Shown here in pieces: positions 39,912-50,125 of a stretch of DNA of 64,000 nucleotides. The position numbers were made by a program, and so were the translations under genes. The notes beneath the pieces were generated by a model that worked only from the letters and a program-made list of their open reading frames with translations, searched no databases and had not been told where the DNA came from. The DNA is from Tetramitus jugosus (Eukaryota; Heterolobosea; Eutetramitea; Acrasida; Vahlkampfiidae), in NCBI GenBank assembly GCA_937625935.1, contig OW569383.1:62001-126000 (forward strand), written 5' to 3'. Every line of letters starts with the position of its first letter. The stretch's first letter is position 1.

Positions 39912-40258
39912 ATGGCAGTGAGAAGAAAGAGAGATTATTGGGCAGAATGTGGCCCTAGTGTTGGTTATGGTGCACTCATGGGTTTCGCAGTCGGTGGTGG
40001 CATGGCTGGAATCGTATGTTGTTTTTTTTTTGCTTTGGCGTTTGGCGATAATACTCTTCTCTCCACTCCAAGTTGCTCACACATACACACACATCATATT
40101 GTTTCATTCATTAGGGTGGTCTTGGATTTGCTCTGACACCTGGACTCAAGGGACAACGTTGGTTGTTCATTAGACACACGATGCCTGGTCTTATTTTGAA
40201 GGGAGGTGGTGCTTTTGCTTGCTTCCTTGGATTTGGTGGATTGATTCGTTGCTTATAA
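39912..40258 (+). CDS. Romo1/Mgr2-like mitochondrial inner membrane protein
   Basis: Two exons, 39912-40013 and 40115-40258, joined in phase 0 (GTATGT...TTCATTAG), encode 81 residues. The product has two short hydrophobic Gly-rich helices, VGYGALMGFAVGGGMAG and LKGGGAFACFLGFGGLIRC, joined by a basic loop. This is the Romo1/Mgr2 plan, where MGF near the first helix, a G-x-F second helix and the terminal I-R-C are conserved. Mgr2 is a TIM23-complex subunit controlling lateral release of preproteins; Romo1 is its animal counterpart. The intron splits the gene within the first helix region, so it is easily missed by ORF calling. Confidence 0.75.
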
Positions 40259-40491
40259 AGCGCGGCGTACTACAAATCGTTATCATCGCACCGAAATGAT
40301 AATCAACTAACCAAAATGGATGATCAATCGAGAGACCACGCAGCACAAATACGAACTGAGCAGTCTTTCGTGATCATTCATGCGAAATGATCTGTGAAAT
40401 GCACACGTCAATTTGCACACAAACTAATCATTGAAATAAATATTTGAAAAAACATGAAAAATGAGTGAATGAAAGTTCATTGTGTGAATAA

Positions 40492-42852
40492 TTATTTAAA
40501 GTAGGCCGAGAATGCGTCTTGGTTGGTCAGTTTAGGCTTGAGCTTCTTGGGTGGTTCTGCTGATGCTTCTTGCTCTATGTTTGTTGTTACTGTCGTTGCT
40601 TGTTCTGCAGCACCATCACCATTGGCTGTCGATTTGTTGTTGCTGTCGTTGTTTTGATTTACCTTGATGCCCATACTCTCCAACTGTCGAGCTAAATTGT
40701 CACTAATGCTTTGAGGTAAGCACTGGAGAATCTGAATGAGAAACAGTTGAAGGCGACTCATCACTTCTGCATCTCCGCAACTCAATCCCATTCCGTGCCT
40801 CTCCAATTCCAACTCTTCCTTCAGTCGCAAGAAGAGATCAATCATTCCAACTTCACTGACATCCCGCAACAATGTGGAGATGTCTGTGTGGAGCACATCA
40901 TTGTAATAGGCTTCGAGAATCCGTTGGTCCATCCATGAGGAAAAATTGGGGGATGCAATGAACCGCTTGTATAGGTCGAGAACATCACCTCGTTTGCCCT
41001 CGAAAATATCCTCATTGTATCCATGCTTCTCCACATAGTGATAGAATCTTTCAGGTTTGAAAACTTTGGCATGCTCTGAACGAACAATAAAGGTCTTCAT
41101 GGAACAGACGAGCGTGTCGAAGCATCGATGGATGGGTGTGAGGAAAGCATCGGTCAACTCTTCGAAAAACTTTCGTATTTGATCATTGTTGACACCATCT
41201 GCCGATTCCTTGTTGCGATCCGATGAGTCCAAATACAGCAGATTAGTGCTCAAGTGATTCCAGCTCGTATCGGAGCCCTGGAAACTCGACTTGATGACAA
41301 AATTGGTCTTTGATGTCCAGAATGTTTCCTGTGTATCCCACATGAGCTGTTTCCGCTTCTCTTCATTCTGTTTCTTCTTATTTACAAGTGGATTCGAGTT
41401 CAATAGACTACTCAGTAAACTGCTAGCCTTTGCAGTGGTAGTTTCCTCGGATGCTGGCCGTCCAGTGCCACCAACACTGCTGTTTCCACTCGATCCAGCA
41501 ATAATAATGTGCGGCCATTGCTCATAAGCCTTGATAAAAAATGGATTGGTGGTTCCGACAATGCAGGACACAAATGGATCGGGATCACCCAACTTTGCAA
41601 ACGATTTGAATTCAGTGTTGTGAACAGTCATGTATGGCCTGTAGTCACCTGCATAGTGAATGGGTGCAATCATTGAAACCAATCCTAGGACAGCATCACA
41701 ACACATGGTGGGATTCGAGCTCACAACCAATATGGGCTCTCCAGAGATCACCAACTCCCAATACTTTACCAAATTATTGTTCTCCACGTGGCGTCTAAAC
41801 GTGCTAAACAAGTTTAGTTCATGCTGGAAGGGATACTTTCTGCCCAGTAGTCTCTCCTTGAGTGGTGTCACTGGAGTGACTCCACTACTCTTGTCAAATC
41901 GCTTCTTTTGACCGCTGCTATTGTTTCTCAGAGGAGAGGATGATCCACTCTTTTGTTCCACACCACCACTGCTTGTTCCTCTTTTATCCGCTTGATTGAC
42001 AGTGCTTACTGTCGAAGATGATGATAAAGATGCATCTTTTCCAAACATCAACAATTGACGTTTCGATGGACAGTACAATGGAGATCGATACATAATTTTT
42101 TGATTCATAAACGATAGATTGAATTGTGTGTCGGGCATTGGTACTCTCCACTGACTCGTCTGTTTCATCACTTGTGAGAACAACTCGGGTGCCAATTTCT
42201 CATCATTCATAAAGTACAACTCTGCCACCTTGTCACTCAAAAATCGAAACAATTTCAAAAAGGGAAGTCGAGTCAATAGAACAACACTCTTCATGACGTA
42301 TCCTCTGTGAACAGAAGAGTCCTTTCTCTGTCTAAAATAAACATGACCAAACAAGTATTCGGAATCAAGTGCAGATGTATTGTTTGATGATGATGACAAA
42401 ACATGAGTCCAACCTTCATCACCATCATCACCATTATCACCACCATTATTGCTCTTCTTATGACTGCTAGTGTTGCTACTGCCACTTCCACTGCGACTTC
42501 GATTGGAACGAACAAGGTCCAATTCACTTCTCACAAGTTGATGATCAATTGTTGAATTTTCATTGCATGTGATTCGAAAAGTGTACTTTGTGTTGATAAT
42601 GTCATCATTGGATTGATGTTGATGTTGACTACTACCGCTCGTAGCCTTTGTTGATGATGATTTTTGTCCGCTGGCTCCTCCACCATCGGGGAAACTAAGG
42701 TAAGCAATGTCGCTTTGTTGAGAAGCGGAGAGTGGAGTTTGACTGGGGTAGATTTGATCAATTTTTTGGCCTAATTCAATGTCGAATGAACAAACACAGA
42801 AACACTCAATCCATCCATTGTTGTTAGTATTAGTATTCGCGTTGTTGTTCAT
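40492..42852 (-). CDS. DENND6-like DENN-domain protein (Rab exchange factor)
   Basis: 786 residues from the ATG at 42852; nine upstream codons are open but start with TTG. The N-terminal block WIECFCVCSFDIELGQKIDQ, then IYPSQTPLSASQQSDIAYLSFPDG is the DENND6 longin/uDENN signature. FLKLFRFLSDKVAELYF and KYWELVISGEPILVVSSNP then VLGLVSMIAPIHYAGDYRPY match the central DENN region, and a helical dDENN region follows. Low-complexity inserts rich in Ser/Asn/Gly interrupt loops, and the C terminus is Asn/Ala/Thr-rich. Animal DENND6 proteins activate Rab14 on endosomes. Divergent from importin alpha. Confidence 0.88.
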   Translation of the reverse strand: MNNNANTNTNNNGWIECFCVCSFDIELGQKIDQIYPSQTPLSASQQSDIAYLSFPDGGGASGQKSSSTKATSGSSQHQHQSNDDIINTKYTFRITCNENSTIDHQLVRSELDLVRSNRSRSGSGSSNTSSHKKSNNGGDNGDDGDEGWTHVLSSSSNNTSALDSEYLFGHVYFRQRKDSSVHRGYVMKSVVLLTRLPFLKLFRFLSDKVAELYFMNDEKLAPELFSQVMKQTSQWRVPMPDTQFNLSFMNQKIMYRSPLYCPSKRQLLMFGKDASLSSSSTVSTVNQADKRGTSSGGVEQKSGSSSPLRNNSSGQKKRFDKSSGVTPVTPLKERLLGRKYPFQHELNLFSTFRRHVENNNLVKYWELVISGEPILVVSSNPTMCCDAVLGLVSMIAPIHYAGDYRPYMTVHNTEFKSFAKLGDPDPFVSCIVGTTNPFFIKAYEQWPHIIIAGSSGNSSVGGTGRPASEETTTAKASSLLSSLLNSNPLVNKKKQNEEKRKQLMWDTQETFWTSKTNFVIKSSFQGSDTSWNHLSTNLLYLDSSDRNKESADGVNNDQIRKFFEELTDAFLTPIHRCFDTLVCSMKTFIVRSEHAKVFKPERFYHYVEKHGYNEDIFEGKRGDVLDLYKRFIASPNFSSWMDQRILEAYYNDVLHTDISTLLRDVSEVGMIDLFLRLKEELELERHGMGLSCGDAEVMSRLQLFLIQILQCLPQSISDNLARQLESMGIKVNQNNDSNNKSTANGDGAAEQATTVTTNIEQEASAEPPKKLKPKLTNQDAFSAYFK

Positions 42853-43477
42853 GAGTGAAAATGTTGTCTGTTTTGTCAATTCTTCTTTGGTTGTTGTTTG
42901 TTGTTGTCTTCTTTGGTTGTTTTATCGCGGTGCGAAGCTCCTGTTTTTTTTCGCACTGCTCATGTTGGAAACTGTTGCGAAAGCTAATCGGGCATGTCCT
43001 TCCCCAAGCAGGACAATTGGTCAGAACTTGGCCGAGGTGAATTCTCATTCGCGCGCCGCTCATTGCTTATTTATTTCGTCGGAAGGAAGAGAGAACAATG
43101 CGACACTCTCAAAGAATGAAAGGAACAATAAGGTATTGTTGCATCAAGTGAGAGATGACCTGACAATACCATTACCGTCAACAACAAAAACATATCAACA
43201 AAAGCCCCAAATGTTCCTCTGAAAGGGAACAGGAAAAGAATCTCAATTTCCACTCAAAATTCGAATCAAGAAAAAAGCGGAATTTTTGAGTGAGCAAATT
43301 CATTGAACCTCATGGACAACCAATAAATAAAGGTTCGCGTTTTCATCTTGTGGTGTGGAAGGTACGCACCCTCCAAAAAAACCTTGTTCATTCTCCACAC
43401 CAAAAAAAAAACCAACTCAACCACCACACAAACAACATCAAAAAAAAACAACAACAACAACAATCAATACAACAACC
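42853..43477. other. Divergent promoter region, low-complexity leader
   Basis: Spacer between DENND6 (-) and importin alpha (+). The last about 90 bases are A/C-rich (CAACAACAA, A-runs), a typical 5' leader here. Short open frames on both strands lack family features. Confidence 0.4.
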
Positions 43478-45031
43478 ATGTATGGCCAACAAGATAGAAA
43501 ACAAGACAGAAAACAAATCAAGTCAACAATATCAGTTGATGAGGCAAGAAGAAAGCGTGAGGACAAGCAAGCTGTTCTGCGTAAACAAAAGAGAGAAGAA
43601 GCACTTCAAAAAAAGAGAAAGGAAGGACCAAGCGACTCTAAGGTCCTATCCGCTGAAATGATACAAAAAATTGAACAGATCCCCATTTTGAAGGAACAAT
43701 TGTTGACCAACGATCTTCAAAGACAATTGGACGCAACAACTTCTTTCAGAAAACTCTTGTCCATGGAGAAGAACCCACCTATTGATGAAGTGATCGATGC
43801 TGGTGTCGTCCCCATCTTTATTCACATGCTCCAATCCATTGATCATCCAACTCTTCAATTTGAAGCTGCATGGGCATTGACAAATATTGCTTCTGGCACA
43901 AGTGAACACACTGAAAAGGTGATCAAGATGGGTGCTGTCCCAGTCTTTATCAATCTTTTGAATAGTCCACATGAAGACGTGAGAGAACAATCTGTTTGGG
44001 CATTGGGTAACATTGCTGGTGACAGTGCAAAGTGCAGAAACTATGTTTTGCAACTCGGTGTCTTGCCACCAATCCTCAAGATTATTACTGAGAATCCAAA
44101 GGTCAGTATTCTGAGAAACGCTACATGGACATTGAGTAACCTCTGCAGAGGAAAACCTATTCCAGATTTCCATCTCGTCTCACCTGCTCTCCCAATCCTC
44201 GCACACTTGTTGTTCAACAGTGACGAAGAAGTGTTGACTGATGCTTGCTGGGCAATCTCTTACTTGAGTGATGGTCCAAATGATAGAATTCAAGCTGTCA
44301 TCAATGCTAACGTTGGTCGCAGACTCACTGAATTGCTCATGCACAATCAACCATCTGTTCAAACACCTGCTCTCCGTACTATTGGTAACATTGTGACTGG
44401 TAATGATGAACAGACTCAAATTGTAATCAACTGTAGCGCATTGACCTGTTTGGCCAATCTTTTGAGACACCCAAAGAAGTCAATCAAGAAGGAGGCATGC
44501 TGGACCATTTCTAACATTACTGCCGGATCAAAGCAACAAATCAAGGCTGTTATTGATGCCAATCTCATTCAACCATTGATTGAGATTTTGTCAACGACTG
44601 ACTTTGATGTGAGAAAGGAGGCTGCATGGGCTATTAGCAATGCTACATCTGGTGGATCTCATGATCAAATCAGATACCTTGTCTCCTGTGGTTGCATCAA
44701 ACCACTCTGTGATTTGTTGTTGGTGAAGGACGTTAAGATTATCAATGTAGCACTAGAGGGTTTGGCCAACATTTTGAAGAGCGGTCAAGTCGTTGCTGAT
44801 GAAGGTGATGGTATCAACAAGTATGCTGAATATATTGAAGAAGCTGAAGGTCTAGATGCACTTGAAAAGTTGCTGTATCACAAGGATGAAGAAGTGTACA
44901 AGAAGGCACAAGAGATTTTGGACGACTACTTTGATCAAGAAGATATGGACAGTGATGGAGAGACTCAGGACAATGACTTTAACTTTGGTGGCAATGTTGT
45001 GCCATCCAGCGGATTCCAATTCTCTGGTTAA
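43478..45031 (+). CDS. Importin subunit alpha (karyopherin alpha)
   Basis: 517 residues from the ATG at 43478 (ACAACCATG); the frame is open further upstream but that part is leader-like. The importin-beta-binding region is the basic N terminus ([31 protein letters not shown]). It is followed by about ten armadillo repeats with the hallmark W-x3-N asparagine ladder that binds classical nuclear localisation signals: [86 protein letters not shown] and [12 protein letters not shown]. An acidic C-terminal tail fits CAS-binding. Intronless. Confidence 0.96.
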   Translation: MYGQQDRKQDRKQIKSTISVDEARRKREDKQAVLRKQKREEALQKKRKEGPSDSKVLSAEMIQKIEQIPILKEQLLTNDLQRQLDATTSFRKLLSMEKNPPIDEVIDAGVVPIFIHMLQSIDHPTLQFEAAWALTNIASGTSEHTEKVIKMGAVPVFINLLNSPHEDVREQSVWALGNIAGDSAKCRNYVLQLGVLPPILKIITENPKVSILRNATWTLSNLCRGKPIPDFHLVSPALPILAHLLFNSDEEVLTDACWAISYLSDGPNDRIQAVINANVGRRLTELLMHNQPSVQTPALRTIGNIVTGNDEQTQIVINCSALTCLANLLRHPKKSIKKEACWTISNITAGSKQQIKAVIDANLIQPLIEILSTTDFDVRKEAAWAISNATSGGSHDQIRYLVSCGCIKPLCDLLLVKDVKIINVALEGLANILKSGQVVADEGDGINKYAEYIEEAEGLDALEKLLYHKDEEVYKKAQEILDDYFDQEDMDSDGETQDNDFNFGGNVVPSSGFQFSG

Positions 45032-45547
45032 GATTAACATCTTCAGTGTACAGAATTGTGTATGATTTGATTTGAAATGTTCTTTGCCTAACCAACAATG
45101 AATTTTCAAATTGATGATTATGATGATGATTACGATGATGATGATACGATGATTTCTTTCCATATCATAACAATAACTACTACTACTAATTCACTAACTA
45201 CCCCTCTAAGAAGAAACACACGATTGATGATGATGATATTAATGTGATAGTGATGATGATTCGACGATGATTAACAGATCCAAGGATGATTGTTTCTCAT
45301 GTACAAACTCAACAAAACAAGGAGTGCTGAAGAGAATATGGACAACACCCTTGTTTCTTCTGTCTTCAAACTTTAAAACAGTAATAAAAACCCAATAAAC
45401 AAATAAAATACCAATACAACTGTTGGGACCCTTCACGCTGTGGATTTCTGCGACAACAATTGTTTGCCCTTCTTCCCCGAAAAAAACATTTTTGCGTGAA
45501 AGAAAAAAAATACACATCGTTTTCTCATCGCCACCGTTGTCATCATC
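45032..45547. other. Intergenic with trinucleotide microsatellites
   Basis: Between importin alpha and the bL9m-like gene. GATGAT-type repeats lie at about 45110-45150 and 45225-45275, and CATCATCAT directly precedes the ATG at 45548. No gene is seen. Confidence 0.5.
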
Positions 45548-46402
45548 ATGCTGCGTTCATTGACCAACTCGTTCAGAGTGGCAACCGTGATGTCATCATC
45601 AACCACTTCGCCATCCACTCTTGCATTCGCACCACTCATCAGAACTCCATCATCATGCAACAGCAATGCATTCTCATGCCCATCAGCATTTGATATGCAA
45701 GACACACTGAGGAACAGTCTCATGACCAACACGCAAGTGAGACACCGTAGAAAAAAAAAGGTCAAATCCCGTAGACACATTGCGCCAGTCTACAATGATC
45801 AATGGGGAAATCCAAACGAGTACACCTGGGATACCAAGGGTCTCGAAAGAAGAAGAAGATCAGCTGGTCTCAGACCTCAATACAGAGATATTTTGATTGT
45901 GAGAGATTTCAAGTTTGGTCTTACTGGTCAAACGATGCGTCTCAAGGCAAAGCACGCATTCAAATTGGCCACTCAAGTCCCACCAGTCGCCGTCTTTTAC
46001 ACACCAGAGCTCTATCAAAAGCATGTGATTGATGGAATTGTCAAGGAAAAGTTCAATGGTGATCTAGAGGCGTTCAAGACGGATTTGTCTGTGCGAATGG
46101 AACAGTTTAGAACACGATACTTGCTCCAGAGAATTGCAGTCAAGTTCCAGAGAAGAATTGATGGTCCTGGCAAGGAATTCAAATTCCCAATAACAAAGAA
46201 AGACTTGGCCAACAGAATATGGAATTTGGTCAAGGTGCCATTGAAGGAGGAACAGATTGCTCTGCCTGGTCATTTCCCTGATCGCCCAATCACGAAACCT
46301 GGATACTACAAATGCTGGGTCACATTGAACGACGGTAATGAAGAAAAGGTGAAGCTGAGAGTTTATTTGGACAGCAGTGGAACCAAGCTTCAAGGATATT
46401 AA
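45548..46402 (+). CDS. Mitochondrial ribosomal protein bL9m-like
   Basis: A 284-residue intronless protein, ATG at 45548. The first 60 residues are Ser/Thr/Arg-rich with few acids (MLRSLTNSFRVATVMSSS), a mitochondrial presequence. The domain YRDILIVRDFKFGLTGQTMR, LKAKHAFKLATQVPPVAVFY, TPELYQKHV resembles bL9, in which a V-x-L-x-x-D-x-x-x-L-G strand is followed by residues leading to the A-x-x-x-x-P/T-E-N motif. bL9 binds 23S rRNA near the L1 stalk. The C-terminal part (KEFKFPITKKDLANRIW ... DGNEEKVKLRVYLD) is plausible as the second L9 domain. The family match is divergent. Confidence 0.6.
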   Translation: MLRSLTNSFRVATVMSSSTTSPSTLAFAPLIRTPSSCNSNAFSCPSAFDMQDTLRNSLMTNTQVRHRRKKKVKSRRHIAPVYNDQWGNPNEYTWDTKGLERRRRSAGLRPQYRDILIVRDFKFGLTGQTMRLKAKHAFKLATQVPPVAVFYTPELYQKHVIDGIVKEKFNGDLEAFKTDLSVRMEQFRTRYLLQRIAVKFQRRIDGPGKEFKFPITKKDLANRIWNLVKVPLKEEQIALPGHFPDRPITKPGYYKCWVTLNDGNEEKVKLRVYLDSSGTKLQGY

Positions 46403-46863
46403 GCAACTACGAGGTAGTGTAGTCGCAGGACAATACAGCTATTCATAATAAAATGTTGGTGATAAGAACTTAAGCTCGTGTGAGTGTTGCGTTTGGAACT
46501 TGTGATCTCGCGTCTTGTATCTTTTCAAGGCATTCAGCACCAGTGGCATGTTCTGAAGAATGCACAATTAGAAGACTTATCCCAACGCACCTATGGATTG
46601 ACCGTCCTCAAGTGTAGCATTGTCATGCATTAGCGTGGTTGTATCCATTGTAAAAGACTTGATTTGGTGTTGATAGGCACACGTTGTAATGCAGAATTTT
46701 TCCGCAGTCAACTATTGTTTTCCCCGGTTCAAGCACGACGCGCGCAAACAAATTTTCCAAACCACGTTCTGTGAAGCATCATTTCATGAGACAAGCCACG
46801 ATACAATCCTTGCCGCTCATTTTCCAATAAAACAAAAAATCAAATTCGAAAAAAAATTAAGCC
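46403..46863. other. Intergenic upstream of SDHA
   Basis: About 460 bases with no coding frame that can be supported. The last about 60 bases are A-rich and directly precede the short first exon of SDHA. Confidence 0.45.
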
Positions 46864-49133
46864 ATGTTGAAGAACGTTTCAAAGGGACTGCTAAACATCA
46901 AGGTATGTTTTGACCACACAACAAATTCATGTCATCATTTTCCCTGGACTAACAAGAAGAATTCTGTTCTTGTCTCACAACAAAAAAAATGATTCTGGTC
47001 GTGGCAAAAAAATGAATTCCCACTCAAAAACAAAATATCTTTTTCAACCACACATCACTTCAATGATGACGACTACAATGCTACTTGTGTTCCCATTTTG
47101 GATCCTCCCACAATAATAACAACAATAACAAATATGTTGATGAATAGAATGCAAAGCAAGCTCAGCGTGCCACACAATCCATCGCTCGATCATTGAGACA
47201 GCAACAACAACAACAAAAGCGCACGTTTGCAAAGAATAATGAACCACAAAAACCAACAGGAAAATCGCAAATTATTGGAAACACTGCTGTGCGTGAAGAT
47301 TCTCACTCGAAACAAAAGCAATTCTCGCAAGTGTACCCTGTCATTGATTACACTTATGATGTAGTTGTCGTTGGTGCTGGTGGTGCTGGTTTGGTTGCTG
47401 CAACCAATCTTGCAAAGGCCGGTTACAAAGTTGCCTGTGTCACAAAACTCTTCCCAACACGTTCTCACACTGTTGCCGCTCAAGGTGGTGTCAATGCAGC
47501 TCTCGGTAACATGGGACCTGATGATTGGAGATATCACGCATATGACACTGTCAAGGGTAGTGATTGGCTCGGTGATCAAGACGCTATTCATTACATGTGT
47601 AAGGAAGCACCTCAAACGATTATTGAGTTGGAGCACATGGGTCTCCCATTCTCCAGAACCGAAGAAGGTAAAATTTATCAGAGAGCCTTTGGTGGTCAAT
47701 CATTGGACTATGGTAAGGGAGGTCAGGCCTATCGTTGCTGTGCTGCAGCTGATAGAACTGGTCACGCCTTGTTGCACACCACTTATGGTCAAGCCATTAA
47801 GCACGATGTTCAGTTCTTTGTTGAGTACTTTGCACTGGATTTGATTATGGAGGGCGATCAATGCAGAGGTGTGATGACCATGTGTCTCGAAGACTCTTCC
47901 ATCCACAGATTCAGATCTCACTTTACTGTGATTGCTACTGGTGGTTATGGACGTGCCTATGCCAGTTGCACCAGTGCTCACACTTGTACCGGTGATGGTA
48001 ACGCTATGGTTACTCGTGCCGGACTCGCCAATCAAGATTTGGAGTTTGTTCAATTCCATCCAACTGGTATCTATGGTGCTGGTTGCTTGATCACTGAGGG
48101 TGCTAGAGGTGAGGGTGGTTATTTGACCAATGCTCATGGTGAACGTTTCATGGAACGTTATGCACCAAAGGTGAAGGATTTGGCCTCCAGAGATGTTGTC
48201 TCCAGAGCTATGACTATGGAAATTTTGGAGGGTCGTGGTGTCGGTCCAAACAAGGATCACATTCATTTGAATTTGCATCACTTGCCTGCTGAGATCCTCG
48301 AAGAGAGATTGCCAGGTATCTGTGAAACTGCTGAGATTTTTGCTGGTGTTGATTTGACAAAGGAGCCAGCTCCTGTCGTTCCAACTGTCCATTACAATAT
48401 GGGTGGTGTGCCTACGCTCTACAACGGTCAAGTCGTTCAAAAGAAGTCCGAAGCTGAGCCAGATTATCCAATCAAGGGATTGTTGGCTGCTGGTGAAGCC
48501 GCTTGTGCCTCTGTCCACGGTGCTAACAGATTGGGCGCCAATTCTCTATTGGATATCGTTGTCTTTGGTAGAGCCTGTGCTCACTATGTGATTGAAAACT
48601 TGCCAAAGAATAGCAAGCACGAAGATTTGCTCGGCGATGCCGGTATCAATGCCATTCAAAACTTGGATGCCATCAAGTACAACAACCCAAGCTCTTCCAG
48701 TTCAATGAAGGTGCATCAATTGAGACAAGAGATGCAACAGACTATGCAAAAGTATGCCAATGTGTACAGAAAGCAAGACACACTAGAAACTGGTCAAAAG
48801 TTGATTGGTGAAGTTTATCAAAAGTTCAAGAATGTCAAAGTCCACGACAAGTCCAACATTTACAATGTCAACCTGTACGAGACTCTCGAGTTGCAAAACT
48901 TGTTGATGAATGCTGTACAAACTATGGAATCCGCTTTGATTAGAACTGAATCTCGAGGAGCTCACGCCAGAGACGACTACCCAGAGAGAGACGATGAGAA
49001 CTGGATGAAACACACATTGAGCAAGCTAGATATCGAAACTGGAAAGGTCAACATTGAGTATAGACCTGTGCACTACTACACTATGGACGAAAAGGAATTC
49101 CCAACTGTTGCTCCTGCAAAGAGAGTGTACTAA
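46864..49133 (+). CDS. SDHA: Succinate dehydrogenase flavoprotein subunit (complex II)
   Basis: Two exons. Exon 1 at 46864-46902 (13 codons, [13 protein letters not shown]) is joined in phase 0 to exon 2 at 47148-49133; donor GTATGT, acceptor GATGAATAG. The product is 674 residues. The joined N terminus, with [12 protein letters not shown] and a run of six Gln before KRTFAKN, is an amphipathic basic mitochondrial presequence. FAD-binding [17 protein letters not shown] comes next, then [13 protein letters not shown] with the His that covalently binds FAD. Substrate-site blocks [20 protein letters not shown] and HYNMGGVP follow, then [16 protein letters not shown]. Role: oxidation of succinate to fumarate feeding ubiquinone. 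Without the upstream exon the protein would lack a start codon and part of its targeting signal. Confidence 0.95.
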
Positions 49134-49328
49134 ACACAATCATAACAATCAATTCACTCCGACAAATTATGAACCAATCAATGATGTCTGGTCAACCAAG
49201 GGTGAACTAAAGGATTCCTGGTGCCACAGTTGGTCATTTTCCTCATCTGATTACGGCACCAGGAGTACTGGGCTCTTTTATAAACTAAACAAACCAAGCT
49301 ATTTGTATTTTCGAAAACGTACAAGAAT

Positions 49329-49991
49329 TTATTGTTTGTCTTCTCCATCCTTCAGCTTGAGCTTGCTCAGTACCTGATCTCTCTCCTTTTTCACTTCTTC
49401 CAACAGATCGTTGCTCTCTCTGTCCAGAGCAACTGCTCTTCTGAGCATAGCGCCCTTGAGTTTCTCTTCCTGACCGACTGTCTGCTCACGTCCACCAAAG
49501 AAACCCAAATAATTGCCAATCATTCCTGTTGCGAAGAACAAGAAGGCAATTAGAGCAAATCTGGCATATACCTTGGAGACCCAATCAGGGAATGGCTTAT
49601 TCTCTGGATCGTCTTTGTCTATGTACTGTTCTCTCTGAGCCATGCTTGCTTCTGCTTTCTTGTAAAAGTCAGCTGTGACAGGATCTTTGAAGCGATAGCT
49701 CAGTTTTGTGGCCGAAGTCGATGATGGTCTTTCACTTGTCGTATTTTCATTGGCTTGCTCATTTTCTTGTTGTTGTATTGGCTTGCTTTCTTCTGCTACA
49801 AACGGTGTCGGCTTTGTATCTTCATTGCCTGTATTTTTGGCGGGAGCGGAAGAATTCAGAACGGGATAAACATGGAAAAAGCTTCGTTGGCTGGAATGAT
49901 CGATCCATGACAATGGCTGCCAATTTTTGGTAATTTGAATGGACTGTGTTGATGACTTTGTTTTGCACACGGTTCTTGCTAAGCGGAACAT
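49329..49991 (-). CDS. Predicted mitochondrial single-pass membrane protein
   Basis: A 220-residue protein, ATG at 49991. The N terminus (MFRLARTVCKTKSSTQSIQI) is basic and free of acidic residues, as in a presequence. A Gln/Glu/Asn-rich linker follows, then YRFKDPVTADFYKKAEAS, one hydrophobic helix near residues 148-166 (ALIAFLFFATGMIGNYLGFF) and a charged coiled-coil-like C-terminal tail (RRAVALDRESNDLLEEVKKE). Topology suggests an inner-membrane accessory protein. No family recognised. Convergent with SDHA. Confidence 0.65.
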   Translation of the reverse strand: MFRLARTVCKTKSSTQSIQITKNWQPLSWIDHSSQRSFFHVYPVLNSSAPAKNTGNEDTKPTPFVAEESKPIQQQENEQANENTTSERPSSTSATKLSYRFKDPVTADFYKKAEASMAQREQYIDKDDPENKPFPDWVSKVYARFALIAFLFFATGMIGNYLGFFGGREQTVGQEEKLKGAMLRRAVALDRESNDLLEEVKKERDQVLSKLKLKDGEDKQ

Positions 49992-50125
49992 TCTCTCTTT
50001 CTATTGTTATTTTGTGCTTCTTTTTTGTTTCTGGTCGTTCAATCGGCGAAATGCAAACAAGCATCACTCCAAAGTTATCTTCAGCAAAAAAGAAGAACAA
50101 GTTTTCGATCAAAATCAATTGATGG

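Noticed and set aside
45110-45275. GAT-rich repeats considered as a CRISPR-like or regulatory array
   Set aside because: They are simple trinucleotide microsatellites without spacers; the genome is eukaryotic.
47700-48518. Long minus-strand ORF opposite SDHA
   Set aside because: Antisense of a strongly conserved gene; composition (Ser/Thr/His-rich) is typical of a shadow frame.
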